Below, piece by piece: positions 43,556 through 51,441 of a stretch of DNA of 59,061 bases. Under the pieces are notes generated by a model. The model ran no database searches. It saw only the letters and a list, made by a program, of their open reading frames with translations, and was not told where the DNA came from. Both the position numbers and the translations under genes were made by a program. Positions within the stretch are counted from its first letter, which is position 1, and the number at the start of each line of letters is the position of its first letter. The stretch comes from Streptomyces prunicolor NBRC 13075 (lineage in GTDB: Bacteria; Actinomycetota; Actinomycetes; Streptomycetales; Streptomycetaceae): contig NZ_BARF01000108.1 in the NCBI RefSeq assembly GCF_000367365.1, positions 1 to 59,061 on the forward strand. The letters run 5' to 3'.

Positions 43556-43591
43556 CCCCGTGCCCCGGGCTTGTCTGCCTGGGGCACGGGG
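43556..43591 (-). terminator. Terminator hairpin between DUF2637 and mobC genes
   Basis: A perfect 11-bp stem (CCCCGTGCCCC / GGGGCACGGGG) around a 14-base loop, 40 bases after the DUF2637 stop and 50 before mobC. It ends one transcript before the next or lies in a mobC leader; it could also be part of oriT. Confidence 0.6.
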
Positions 43592-43630
43592 TGAGCCGGA
43601 AGGGCGGGGCGGTCGGTGTGTTTGCGGGGC

Positions 43631-44746
43631 TCAGGTGGTGCCGACGGCGGCTGTGCCGCGTTGCCTCTGGCGCTCGGAGGCGGCTTCGTCGGGTCCGTCG
43701 AGAGGCTCGGTCTCGGAGCCGTCGTGGGCGGCGGGGTCTGGCCGGTCGGTGCGCTCGGTCTGCAGCTGGTCGCGCAGGGTGCGGGCGCGGTTCTGGCTGA
43801 TCCTGAGTTCGTTGCGCAGGCGCTGTGCGGTCAGCCGGTCGTCGCTCCAGCTCGCGGTCAGGAGTCGGGCCTCGGCGAGGACTTCGGCGTTGGTGCGCGT
43901 GCGGTCGGCGGCCGACTTGGTGGTGGCGGGGACCCGACTGGTCGCACGGCGTGGGGCGGCTCTGCTCGACTCAACCCTGGCGGCTGACTGGAGCGGTCGG
44001 GCAGAGCGGGTCGCCTGGTCGGCTTCGGTCGGCTTTGTCACGGGCGTCTTGGCGGCCTTTGCGGGGTCCGACTCGGTCGGCGGCTCGGGGGCCGATCGGG
44101 CCTGATCAGAGGTCGACCGTGCGGCCTGCTCGTCGGGTTGCCGACCAACTGCTTCGGCAGGGTCAGCCGACTCGGGGTTGTGGTGCAGCACCTTCGCCAC
44201 GAGGTCCGACCCGAAGTAGATCGACCCGACCGGTAGCGAGGTCGCCAGCAGTACGAGGGCCCAGTTCGCCGGGTCCCAGTCGGTCAGTCGGCCCCACTGG
44301 GTCGGCGTGGTGTGCAGGGCCGGCGTGAGGCCGTGCACGTAGTTCAGCAGGAGGCTGGCGATCGTGTAGGTCGCCAGGACCCGCAGTGCGAACTTCCGGT
44401 CGGCATCGGGCAGCACGAGTGTGGCGATCAGCGCGAGGGCCATCAGCCCGTCGACCACGATCGGGTAGAACAGGGCGGCGGTGGGGTCGGCGCCGATGGC
44501 GCGGGCCACGTCGGACAAGGCGTTCCACGAGACCCGGAAGGCCATGAGGACCACGGCCATCAGGCCGACGACGAGGGTGAATCGTGCACCGCGGTTCGGA
44601 CGATGACTCCCAGCTCGTACGTCTGCGCGGCGGCGGTAGCGAGCCCGGAGACGGGCGAAGGGGGAGCGATGGCTGTCGGCGCTGGGGATGTCGGCCGAGG
44701 CTATCGGGGTGGGGGAGGGCAAGTCAGATATCTCCAGGGTGGGCAT
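43631..44746 (-). CDS. DUF2637 membrane protein with C-terminal HTH-like segment
   Basis: 371 residues from the ATG at 44746; the frame is open much further upstream but that part shadows the next gene. Four hydrophobic segments lie between about 58 and 190 (FTLVVGLMAVVLMAF; IVVDGLMALALIATLVL; a third around LATYTIASLLLNYVHGL; WALVLLATSLPVGSIYFG). This is the DUF2637 pattern of Streptomyces plasmid and AICE proteins related to SpdB spread proteins. The C-terminal half is polar and ends in a HTH-like segment (LTAQRLRNELRISQNRARTL). Its role is probably plasmid spread or transfer. Start uncertain because no clear ribosome site was found. Confidence 0.75.
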   Translation of the reverse strand: MPTLEISDLPSPTPIASADIPSADSHRSPFARLRARYRRRADVRAGSHRPNRGARFTLVVGLMAVVLMAFRVSWNALSDVARAIGADPTAALFYPIVVDGLMALALIATLVLPDADRKFALRVLATYTIASLLLNYVHGLTPALHTTPTQWGRLTDWDPANWALVLLATSLPVGSIYFGSDLVAKVLHHNPESADPAEAVGRQPDEQAARSTSDQARSAPEPPTESDPAKAAKTPVTKPTEADQATRSARPLQSAARVESSRAAPRRATSRVPATTKSAADRTRTNAEVLAEARLLTASWSDDRLTAQRLRNELRISQNRARTLRDQLQTERTDRPDPAAHDGSETEPLDGPDEAASERQRQRGTAAVGTT

Positions 44747-44882
44747 AGGCGGGCGTGAGGTGAGGTCTCCGAGGAAGCCGGCGGGGCATGGCATCGGTGC
44801 TGCCAGCGGGCGGTGAAGGTGAGATTCGGGTGCGGCGAACAGGCCGTTGGTCAGGCACCGGCGCCGATACGGCAGCCGCCGG

Positions 44883-45569
44883 TCACGCGGCGTCCTGCCG
44901 GGCCAGCTCCGCCACGGCGAGGTCCACGCGGGTGGGGTGCGGCCTCGTGCGGGGTGCGTTGCCCCGGTAGTGGCCGTCGAGCCCGAGGCGCCGGCTGCGG
45001 CAGGGCTCACCCTTGTCTGCGTGGCACCACCGGCACGGGACGCTGAGAGCGTCGGGCTGTCCGGCGGCGACGGCAGCCTCGCGGGCCGCACGCGCGGGCC
45101 GGTAGGGGGCGAGCGCCGCGCGGACGGCTGGCGGGATGGGCGATCCGACGGCGGCGAGGCGGGCATCGATGTCCCGGTGCGGGCCCCCGGCGAGCTGTCG
45201 GTGCGGGGAGGGCGCGGCCATGCCGGTGGCGACGGCGTGCCGTGTGCGGAGCAGTTCGGTGCGCCAGGCGGCGGGGTTGTCCGGGTCGGCGACCGGTGTG
45301 GGATCGGTGTGCCGGTCCAGGCGGTCGCGTCGGTAGGCGCGCCACTTGCGGGCGACGTCCACCGGGAGGATCGGGTACGGGGATTCCAGGACGTGGGCCC
45401 GTATCGCCTCACGGACGTCCCAGCCGTGATCGGTGGCGAAGGGCACATCGTCGAGCAGGTCGTGCCACTGGACGATCTGGTCACGGGCTTCGTCCGTGCC
45501 AGTGCGGGCGGTGCGGGGATCGAGGCGCCCGATGTAGGCGAGGACGGCGGCGACTTCGCGTCGGTCCAA
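44883..45569 (-). CDS. Mobile-element protein with zinc-finger motif
   Basis: 228 residues. A late CRWCHADKGEPCR is the CxxC...GxPC zinc-finger pattern seen in actinobacterial phage and plasmid proteins; the rest is helical with WRAYRRDRLDRH. Such proteins are encoded beside replication genes of integrative elements, but their role is not known to me. It starts 8 bases before the stop of the Rep-like gene, so it is cotranscribed with it. The 136-base gap to the DUF2637 gene holds nothing evident. Confidence 0.6.
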   Translation of the reverse strand: MDRREVAAVLAYIGRLDPRTARTGTDEARDQIVQWHDLLDDVPFATDHGWDVREAIRAHVLESPYPILPVDVARKWRAYRRDRLDRHTDPTPVADPDNPAAWRTELLRTRHAVATGMAAPSPHRQLAGGPHRDIDARLAAVGSPIPPAVRAALAPYRPARAAREAAVAAGQPDALSVPCRWCHADKGEPCRSRRLGLDGHYRGNAPRTRPHPTRVDLAVAELARQDAA

Positions 45570-45576
45570 AGGCGGG

Positions 45577-46428
45577 TTACTCCGTTCCGGTCGGCTCGTC
45601 GAGGGCGGCGAGAAGGGCGGCCATGTGCGCCTCGGAGCGCGTCATGCCGGTAGTCGAGGTGGGGGTGGGTGTGCCACCGGGCAGGGCGTAGAGGTTCGGG
45701 CGGCCGGGGGTGGGGGTGCGTTCCCGGGCGATCCACGCGCGCCAGTAGGCGGCCCACGCGTCGGCGGTGCGGGGATCCCACGAACTCCGATAGGTGCGCC
45801 ACTTCGCGTCGGCGGTATGCAGGCCGTGCTCGCCGAGCCGGTCGAGATGCCCGTCGTGCTGGAGCCAGGCGCGGGCGCTGCCGTCGATCTGCCACTCGCT
45901 GGCGGAGATGAGCGGGGCAGAGCTGCTGCTGCTCTTACCGTTCACCTTCGGTTCTCTTCTGATCTGGGGGTCGGAATCTGCACCCCCCTCGGGTCGGAAT
46001 CCGTACCCCCTGGGGGCCGGATTCTGTTCCCCGGGGTCGAATTCCGATCCCCCCTTGAAAGGCTCGGCAGGGTCGGATTCAGACCCTCCGAGGGTCGGAT
46101 TCCGACCCCCTTGGGGTGCCGGATTCCGGTCCCCCTGCCGGGACTCATCAGCGATGAATTGGGCGGCGATTGGGAGGCGGTAGTACGTCTCTCCCCTGGG
46201 CCCCTTGCGGTCGGGGAGCTGCACCACCTCGCCGTCGGCGATCAACTTGGCGAGTGCGTCGCGCACGGCGGTGCGGGAGGCGTTGGCACGCTTCATGAGG
46301 GTGGGCACGGACGCGTAGGCGACGCAGTGCTGGTCGCGGCACCGGTCGGCGATCAGGGCGAGGACCATGCGGGCGGTGCCCTTGCTGTGGCTGTGGTCCC
46401 ACACCCATTCGCGGGCGTCGTAGCTCAT
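45577..46428 (-). CDS. HTH (replication-initiation-like) protein with repeated linker
   Basis: 283 residues from the ATG at 46428 (AGGAG ten bases upstream). The N-terminal ~95 residues are a winged helix-turn-helix (VLALIADRCRDQHCVAYAS, TLMKRANASRTAVRDALAKL, DGEVVQLPD) as in helix-turn-helix replication proteins of Streptomyces integrative elements and phages. The centre (about 100-165) is a Gly/Asn/Pro/Asp-rich linker encoded by palindromic DNA repeats. The C-terminal domain carries two Trp-rich helices (WRTYRSSWD, WAAYWRAWIARER). Probably an initiator or copy-control protein; assignment by context and fold only. Confidence 0.6.
   Translation of the reverse strand: MSYDAREWVWDHSHSKGTARMVLALIADRCRDQHCVAYASVPTLMKRANASRTAVRDALAKLIADGEVVQLPDRKGPRGETYYRLPIAAQFIADESRQGDRNPAPQGGRNPTLGGSESDPAEPFKGGSEFDPGEQNPAPRGYGFRPEGGADSDPQIRREPKVNGKSSSSSAPLISASEWQIDGSARAWLQHDGHLDRLGEHGLHTADAKWRTYRSSWDPRTADAWAAYWRAWIARERTPTPGRPNLYALPGGTPTPTSTTGMTRSEAHMAALLAALDEPTGTE
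45960..46140. repeat. Seven imperfect palindromic repeats inside the Rep-like gene
   Basis: About seven units of roughly 20 bp spaced 22-35 bp apart, all variants of GGGTCGGAxTCCGACCC. One unit is a perfect palindrome with 8-bp arms (GGGTCGGA / TCCGACCC). They are in frame with codons and encode the repetitive linker. Spacing and symmetry suit iterons, or recognition sites for a DNA translocase. Confidence 0.75.
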
Positions 46429-46861
46429 CGGGCGGCGGCTCCTGGGGGTCAGTGCATGGAGGTGCAGTCGGCCCTTTGTCGGGCGGTGCACAGGGAGGGG
46501 GTTGGCCCACCGCCCCGGCCGAAGGCGCGGGGGAGGGCTGGTGGCGTCGTGTAGCCAAGACAGCCACATCAATGCCGCTCAAGTCCAGCATTCCGCCAAG
46601 GAATTCAGACAGCTGACGGCGAACGCTTACTTCGAGCTGGGCATCCCCAAAATTATAAACCCGGATCGGCCGCTGCCGAAATTACGGACCGTCAGGCGAA
46701 GCCAGAAGCATCACATCGGCAAGCCGTTGACGCGCCGCCGAGGGGGAAGCTACAACACAACACCGCACGTCACAGCATCGATCGACGCATCCGTCCGCGC
46801 CCCCATCTCGGCCCCCGGAAACGTGTCCCCGGCGTACGACGCGAGCGCAACATAGCCGACG
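46429..46861. other. Divergent intergenic region with AT-rich patch
   Basis: 433 bases between the Rep-like gene and the XRE gene, with no gene I can support. It contains an AT-rich patch unusual for this genome (AAAATTATAAA at 46649-46659) and several short dyads. It is a candidate for divergent promoters, a replication origin or oriT. Confidence 0.45.
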
Positions 46862-46886
46862 ATCGCCGGTTACCAAAACCGGCGAT
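46862..46886. promoter_or_regulatory. 10-bp inverted repeat, probable XRE operator
   Basis: ATCGCCGGTT and AACCGGCGAT separated by ACCAA, ending 20 bases before the ATG of the XRE gene. Perfect symmetry and position suit autoregulation of that repressor, and perhaps of the divergent replication genes. Confidence 0.7.
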
Positions 46887-46906
46887 TGAGCCTTTCAATT
46901 GGAGCC

Positions 46907-47167
46907 ATGCCCCCACGCTCATTGGAAATCGGGCTGGCAGGAATGCAGGCGGCCCGTGCCATCGAAATCCTCCGCACCGAACGCGGCCTCGCCCAGCGCG
47001 AGCTCGGCCGTCCGATGACCAACACGATGCTGTCCCGCATCGAACGCGCCCACCGCCGCTGCGACATTGACGACCTCGTCGCCCTCGCTCAAGCCCTCCT
47101 CGTCTCGCCCCTCGTGCTGCTTCAGGAGGCCGAGCGCCCAGTGACGAGTTTCGTTCAGCGCCGCTGA
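46907..47167 (+). CDS. Small XRE-family repressor
   Basis: 86 residues from the ATG at 46907 (GGAG close upstream). A TTG at 46886 would add 7 residues but lies inside the operator-like repeat. A single helix-turn-helix (ILRTERGLAQRELGRPMTNT followed by MLSRIERAHRRCDIDDLVAL) fills the protein. It is the first gene of the plus-strand run XRE-Xis-like-integrase, so it is probably the switch that keeps the island quiescent. Confidence 0.78.
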   Translation: MPPRSLEIGLAGMQAARAIEILRTERGLAQRELGRPMTNTMLSRIERAHRRCDIDDLVALAQALLVSPLVLLQEAERPVTSFVQRR

Positions 47168-47205
47168 CCGAGTACGCCCGCCACCGAGTTAGGAACCCAC
47201 CGCTC

Positions 47206-47598
47206 TTGCACCACACCGCAACGCCGCCTGCTCTCACACGCCCGCTTCCCCGCACCGAGGGCGAAGCAGCCTTGCCCCGCCTCTACCGCCCCGAGGAGAT
47301 CGCCGAGACGCTCGGCTGCTCTGCCTGGTGGGTCAAGGACCGTGCGCGAAGGCGCCTGATACCGCACACGCGGGTCGGTCGCGCATACCGCTTCACCGCC
47401 GGACACCTCGCCGAGATCATCCGCATCCACGAAGAGCCGGCCCCGCAGTCCGCGCAGCGCACCCCTCCGCGGTCGCATCAGCCTGCGCCGACAACTACGT
47501 CATCGCGTACGGGCCGAGTGCCCCAGGCCCCGATGCCCTCCGCACAACGTCTCCAGGCCCGACCGCCCCGCAGGTCCCAATACGGCACCGCGGCCTAG
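47206..47598 (+). CDS. Excisionase-like MerR/HTH_17 protein
   Basis: About 130 residues from a TTG, with the start uncertain (a TTG at 47272 is an alternative). The core LPRLYRPEEIAETLGCSAWW and VKDRARRRLIPHTRVGRAYR is the winged-helix HTH_17 pattern of Xis/RDF proteins: helix-turn-helix, then the wing RxGRxxRF. A basic Pro/Thr-rich tail follows. It lies between a repressor and an integrase, the usual place for the directionality factor of actinobacterial integrative elements. Confidence 0.72.
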   Translation: MHHTATPPALTRPLPRTEGEAALPRLYRPEEIAETLGCSAWWVKDRARRRLIPHTRVGRAYRFTAGHLAEIIRIHEEPAPQSAQRTPPRSHQPAPTTTSSRTGRVPQAPMPSAQRLQARPPRRSQYGTAA

Positions 47599-47637
47599 CA
47601 CGACAGGGCAGACCACAGGAAGGAGGGAGCACGAGGC

Positions 47638-49155
47638 ATGGGCTTCGCCGAGAAACGCGGTAGTTACTGGCGCGGCAGGTACAAGGTCAGCGAAGGCAAG
47701 TACGGCACCGTCGCCGACCCGACGGGTGCGGTGGTCAAGTTCGCCACGAAGCGCGAGGCGAAGCAGGCCGCAGACGAGGAAGAGGCCAGGGTCCGGCGCG
47801 GCACCTGGCGCGACCCGTCCGCCGGACAGGAGACCTTCGGCGAGTACGCCAGCCGCTGGTATGACGCCCAGGACCTGGCCGCATCCACCATGCAGAACTA
47901 CCGGCGCCACATCGAGGAGCACTTGCTCCCCGAGTTCGAGGACAAGGCTCTCGCTAGCATTCTCCGCACAGACGTGGACACCTGGGAGAAGCGGGAGAAG
48001 TCCGTCTACGCCGCATCGAGCGTCAAGACCTGGCGCTCGACGCTCCACCTCATCCTGGCCGACGCCGTGGACGAGGGCCTCATCGTCGCCAACCCGGCCA
48101 CCAAACGACGCGGACGCGGCAAGCGCGCCGGCCGTTCCCGTGACCGGGGACCCGAGAAGGTCATCACCGATCCGCTCGGCCTGTTGCTCATCGCCGAACG
48201 CGCGGCCCTGCTGTCCGGGCGCGACGACGAGTTCGTCGCCGTGATCCTCAAGGGATACACGGGAATGCGGTGGGGCGAAATCGTCGGCTTGGAAACCGAG
48301 TTCGCACGACCAGACGCCGTACGGGTGGAGCACCAGTTGTACGAGCTGGACTCGGGCGAGCTGATCCGCTGCCCGCCCAAGGACGACAGCTACCGCACCA
48401 TCGACGTGACGGAGTGGTTGTCGGCCCTGGTCGCCGACCACATCGCCCGTACGAAGCCGACGCCGTGCGCCTGCCACGGCAAGAGGTACGTGTTCCGTGG
48501 CCAAGGCACCGCTCGCACCGGCGGGCACACGGGCGCCAAGCTCGTGGACGTCGCTCGCCGCGCGGAGGTTTCCAGCGGCACTGTGTCCAATGTTCTCAAC
48601 CACCCCGAGCGGGTACGGGAGGACACCCGCGTCCGTGTTGAACGCGCCATAGCCGAGCTCAAGTTCGTCCGAGGAGGCGTCCCGACGGAGAACGCCGCCC
48701 ACTGGCGCCGCAACGGCTTCGCCACCTGGCTGTTCGCGCCGGCTACCTCCGGCTGGTACCCGAAGAAGGCACCTCAGGAGGCCCGCCCGGTCCCGCTGCT
48801 CGGCGAGCCTTGGCCCGGCATTCCGGTCCGAGGCCGCAACGCCCAAGGCCGGGCCGACGCCTGCTGGCTGCCTGTCGCCAGAGGGCTCACCCCGCACGGC
48901 CTGCGCCACTCCCACCGCACGCACATGGAGGATCTCGGCACCGAGAAGGTGCTGATGGACGAGCGCATGGGCCACATCGACGGCTCGGTCTCGGCCCGCT
49001 ACGCCCACGTGACCCCCGGCATGCGCGAGCGTCTCAAGGTCGGCCTGACTGAGCAGTGGGAGGTAGCGCTCGATACCCGGCGGAGCCTGCATCCGCGCTC
49101 ACCGGTCGCCGTACTCGATCGGCTGCTGCGCGCTCGCGCCACGACGATGGCCTGA
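47638..49155 (+). CDS. int: Tyrosine site-specific integrase with LacI-type HTH insert
   Basis: 505 residues, ATG with AAGGAGG about 12 bases upstream. The N-terminal AP2-like arm (GSYWRGRYKVSEGKYGTV) and the core-binding SAM-like domain (about 65-140) precede the catalytic domain. Catalytic residues are Arg211 (TGMRWGE), His420-x-x-Arg423 (HGLRHSH), His446 and Tyr455 (SARYAHV). Between them, about 300-344, lies a complete LacI-type helix-turn-helix (VDVARRAEVSSGTVSNVLNH, then REDTRVRVERAIAELKF). It would integrate the island, most likely into the tRNA-Pro gene 7.3 kb downstream, but no duplicated tRNA end was found to prove it. Confidence 0.9.
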   Translation: MGFAEKRGSYWRGRYKVSEGKYGTVADPTGAVVKFATKREAKQAADEEEARVRRGTWRDPSAGQETFGEYASRWYDAQDLAASTMQNYRRHIEEHLLPEFEDKALASILRTDVDTWEKREKSVYAASSVKTWRSTLHLILADAVDEGLIVANPATKRRGRGKRAGRSRDRGPEKVITDPLGLLLIAERAALLSGRDDEFVAVILKGYTGMRWGEIVGLETEFARPDAVRVEHQLYELDSGELIRCPPKDDSYRTIDVTEWLSALVADHIARTKPTPCACHGKRYVFRGQGTARTGGHTGAKLVDVARRAEVSSGTVSNVLNHPERVREDTRVRVERAIAELKFVRGGVPTENAAHWRRNGFATWLFAPATSGWYPKKAPQEARPVPLLGEPWPGIPVRGRNAQGRADACWLPVARGLTPHGLRHSHRTHMEDLGTEKVLMDERMGHIDGSVSARYAHVTPGMRERLKVGLTEQWEVALDTRRSLHPRSPVAVLDRLLRARATTMA

Positions 49156-49185
49156 TGGTCGGGAGACGGCATCCGGTTACCTCGA

Positions 49186-49344
49186 ATGCTGCGTGGCGGT
49201 GAGCCGGTCATCGAAGGAACCCGGATTCCCGCTGCAGAGGTAGCAGCCCTGGTCAGGGACGGTGTCCCCCGGACCGGGGCAGCGGCTTCTATCCAGGGGT
49301 TAGTGCAGCGCGTCGCAGGTTATCTGCTGGTCGGGATCGTGTGA
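49186..49344 (+). pseudogene. Frameshifted DUF433 antitoxin remnant
   Basis: From the ATG at 49186 the frame reads MLRGGEPVIEGTRIPAAEVA, a typical DUF433 (VapB-like antitoxin) start. After RDGVPRTGAA the family pattern continues only in another frame (GFYPGVSAA). The reading frame stops at 49344 after 52 residues instead of about 75. No toxin gene follows. The remaining gap to 49517 holds nothing but one arm of a diverged inverted duplication (49408-49487). Confidence 0.55.
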
Positions 49345-49407
49345 TTCAGTCACCTGGTGTAGTCGGCGCGGTGGATGAGGGCGGCGGTGGCCAAGACGCG
49401 GAGGAGC

Positions 49408-49487
49408 CCCAATGGTTCGACCAGGCCGCATGCCCCTCACCCACCGTCACCGCCAGCTGGAAAGGGACTTGCGGCGCGCTGTAGCGC
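49408..49487 (+). repeat. Left arm of diverged inverted duplication
   Basis: About 80 bases resembling, in opposite orientation, 51090-51171. The arms share the 15-mer CTCACCCACCGTCAC and about 70% of flanking positions. They bracket the two-gene XRE/glycine-zipper unit. Confidence 0.5.
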
Positions 49488-49517
49488 CTGGTCTGCGCGT
49501 GGCAATGACTTCGGGAC

Positions 49518-50741
49518 TCAGACGAGCGACTTGATGGTTTTGTCCGCGTACCGCAGCGTCTCGTCGATGGCCTTGTCCATCTCGGGCAAAGCGTCGGGCT
49601 TTGCCGTGAGGAGAGCGCTGACGTTGATGCTGCTCACGGCGAGGAGGCATCCAGCCACGGTCAGGAACTCCTTGTACCGTTCCTGCCCCTCCTGCCCGAG
49701 CGATTCCCAGTCCCGGGGCTCCGGCGGCAGACTTATTCTCCATTTCTCAAGGGCGTGGGTGCCGTGGACGCTGACGTACTCCATGATGGCCGGGGCACGA
49801 TCCAGTACGTCGATCATCGCGTCGAAGCCTTGCTGTGACTGATCCAGAGCCGCCTCCGCAGCCTCGACCTCAGTTCGGAGACGCTCCTCCTCCTTCTTGT
49901 TCCGGCGCTGCCTCAAGACGTAGAAGCCGGCGGCCGCCAGCGCTGCTGCCGGGGCGGCGACCATGCCTGTGAGCAGGAGAGTTCCACCAGCCATGCCTGC
50001 ACCGCCTGCAGCCAGCGTGCCTCCTCCCAGGAGGGCCAGAGTCGCGTTGGTCGCGGCAACCCCGGACAGCGTCGAGATAGCTGCTCCAGTGGAGGCGGTC
50101 CCGAACAACGCGGCGGCGGTGAACGCACCGTAGGCCGCGGCGCCGCCGGCTGCTACCCCGGCCGCACCTCCAGCGGCGGCACCGCGGATCGCGTTGGCGA
50201 TCCCGACGGACATGGCCTCGATACGTATCGCGGTAGGGATCTCGCCCGTGCGCTCGATCTCCTCCTCACTCGGCCTCTCTGGCTCGGGCGCCCCGCTGAT
50301 GCTCTCGGCCAGCTCCACAAACCTCAGGAAAAACTCGTCACGGGCAACATCATGGACATGGTTGAAGGCTTCCCCGTGTTCTTGGGTGATCTTCGACCGC
50401 TGGGCCGCCTTCTCGTTGATCTCGGCGTGACGTCTTTTCGTCTCTGCGACTTGGTCGCGCAACTTCACCGGCCGCTGGCCCCGCTGCCGAGCGAGAGACC
50501 TGGTTCGGTCCTCCGCCTCCTGCTTGAGTTGCTCGGGTGTCAGTTGGAACGCGAGGGCGATGGCGGCCAGACGGTGCTCCCCAGGGCTTACGAGCCCACG
50601 CTCGATCCGGGAGATCGAGACCGCGCCACCCTTCCCGTAATCGGCCCGCTCGGCCAACTCTTCCTGGGTCATAGAGGTCTTCTGGGCCTGGCGGTGCTCG
50701 CGGATCACGAGACCCATCGCCTCTGCGCTGAAATCATTCAT
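49518..50741 (-). CDS. XRE regulator fused to glycine-zipper membrane domain
   Basis: 407 residues from the ATG at 50741; the ATG shares bases with the upstream stop (ATGAATGA). Residues about 12-72 are a helix-turn-helix (TQEELAERADYGKGGAVSIS), then a charged coiled-coil-like region to about 150. A long Gly/Ala-rich hydrophobic stretch (about 170-275; AATNATLALLGGGTLAAGG is recognisable) resembles the glycine-zipper segments of pore- or membrane-associated proteins. A basic/acidic coiled coil (RQRRNKKEEERLRTEVEAAE) and a helical C-terminus follow. A DNA-binding domain joined to a membrane-active domain suggests a self-controlled toxin or abortive-infection protein; this is inference. Confidence 0.7.
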   Translation of the reverse strand: MNDFSAEAMGLVIREHRQAQKTSMTQEELAERADYGKGGAVSISRIERGLVSPGEHRLAAIALAFQLTPEQLKQEAEDRTRSLARQRGQRPVKLRDQVAETKRRHAEINEKAAQRSKITQEHGEAFNHVHDVARDEFFLRFVELAESISGAPEPERPSEEEIERTGEIPTAIRIEAMSVGIANAIRGAAAGGAAGVAAGGAAAYGAFTAAALFGTASTGAAISTLSGVAATNATLALLGGGTLAAGGAGMAGGTLLLTGMVAAPAAALAAAGFYVLRQRRNKKEEERLRTEVEAAEAALDQSQQGFDAMIDVLDRAPAIMEYVSVHGTHALEKWRISLPPEPRDWESLGQEGQERYKEFLTVAGCLLAVSSINVSALLTAKPDALPEMDKAIDETLRYADKTIKSLV

Positions 50742-50949
50742 CGGTTCCGGTCCCTTTGGCCAGCGGGCTGTGGCGACGCCAGGAGGACTGAGCCTCACGT
50801 GCTAGCGCACCACCGGAGCGGAGAGCCTGGGCGCCGTCTTCCGCAAACCGCTTGGCCGCTTTGACAACGGCCGGGTCACGACGGACTTCGTCGGCGGCGT
50901 GGATCCGGGCGGCAGCGAGGGCCAGGTGGTCGAGGTTGAGGCGAGACAT
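50734..50949 (-). CDS. Small partner of XRE/glycine-zipper protein
   Basis: 71 residues from the ATG at 50949 (AAAGG upstream). It is helical and mildly basic (LDHLALAAARIHAADEVRRD, VVKAAKRFAEDGAQAL) with no known motif. Its last 8 bases overlap the start of the XRE/glycine-zipper gene, so the two are coupled. Toxin-antitoxin or effector-immunity pairing is possible from the arrangement only. Confidence 0.6.
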   Translation of the reverse strand: MSRLNLDHLALAAARIHAADEVRRDPAVVKAAKRFAEDGAQALRSGGALAREAQSSWRRHSPLAKGTGTDE

Positions 50950-51089
50950 GGCAATGGACCTTTCGTCGCTGATGGTGCTTGCGCGTGTGCAACATAGCGT
51001 CACTTAGTGCGTGGTGTCCGCACTATGGTGACATTGACGGCAACGACGACACGCTCAGCTTCTGGGACCGCCTGAGCCGGAGGGGCTGG

Positions 51090-51171
51090 CGCAGCGCGTC
51101 ACAGGTTCTTTGCCGGTTGCCTGTGACGGTGGGTGAGAGTCATACGGATCGGTCGAAGGCGTCGGGGCGGC
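51090..51171 (-). repeat. Right arm of diverged inverted duplication
   Basis: On the minus strand this resembles 49408-49487: TTCGACC, CCG, ATG, then CTCACCCACCGTCAC and a run of partial matches to CGCGCTG. Confidence 0.5.
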
Positions 51172-51374
51172 GCGGGTGTTGAGTGTGGCGTTCGAGGTAG
51201 CGGGGCGTGTTCGGCGTCGGCGTCATAGCGCCACCGGTAGGCGCGGGCCGTTCGTTTGTAGCGGACGGTGTAAGCGGTGATCTGTGTTTTCGATCGTCGC
51301 GGGAGGCGAAGTCGGAGTACGGCCTGTACGTCGGCTTCGTTGCCGACATCAGCCGGGCCGACTGCCTGCCTCAA
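51099..51374 (-). CDS. Possible hypothetical protein or remnant
   Basis: 91 residues from a TTG at 51374. The stretch ADVQAVLRLRLPRRSKTQIT and YRWRYDADAEHAPLP looks protein-like, but no good ribosome site is seen and the end lies inside one arm of the inverted duplication. It may be the eroded end of a gene. The rest of 50950-51441 shows no feature. Confidence 0.25.
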   Translation of the reverse strand: MRQAVGPADVGNEADVQAVLRLRLPRRSKTQITAYTVRYKRTARAYRWRYDADAEHAPLPRTPHSTPAPPRRLRPIRMTLTHRHRQPAKNL

Positions 51375-51441
51375 TGCGTAGTACTCGTGATTGAGCGAAT
51401 TCCTCCCCGTCGTGCGGCATATCCCTGCCAGGATCAGACCC

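Noticed and set aside
44747..45895. In-frame upstream extension of the DUF2637 protein
   Set aside because: That part is the off-frame reading of the zinc-finger and HTH genes; DUF2637-like sequence begins near 44746.
51391..51441. Upstream TTG start for the acidic hypothetical protein
   Set aside because: No ribosome site before the TTG, whereas AGGA precedes the GTG at 51442 at good spacing.
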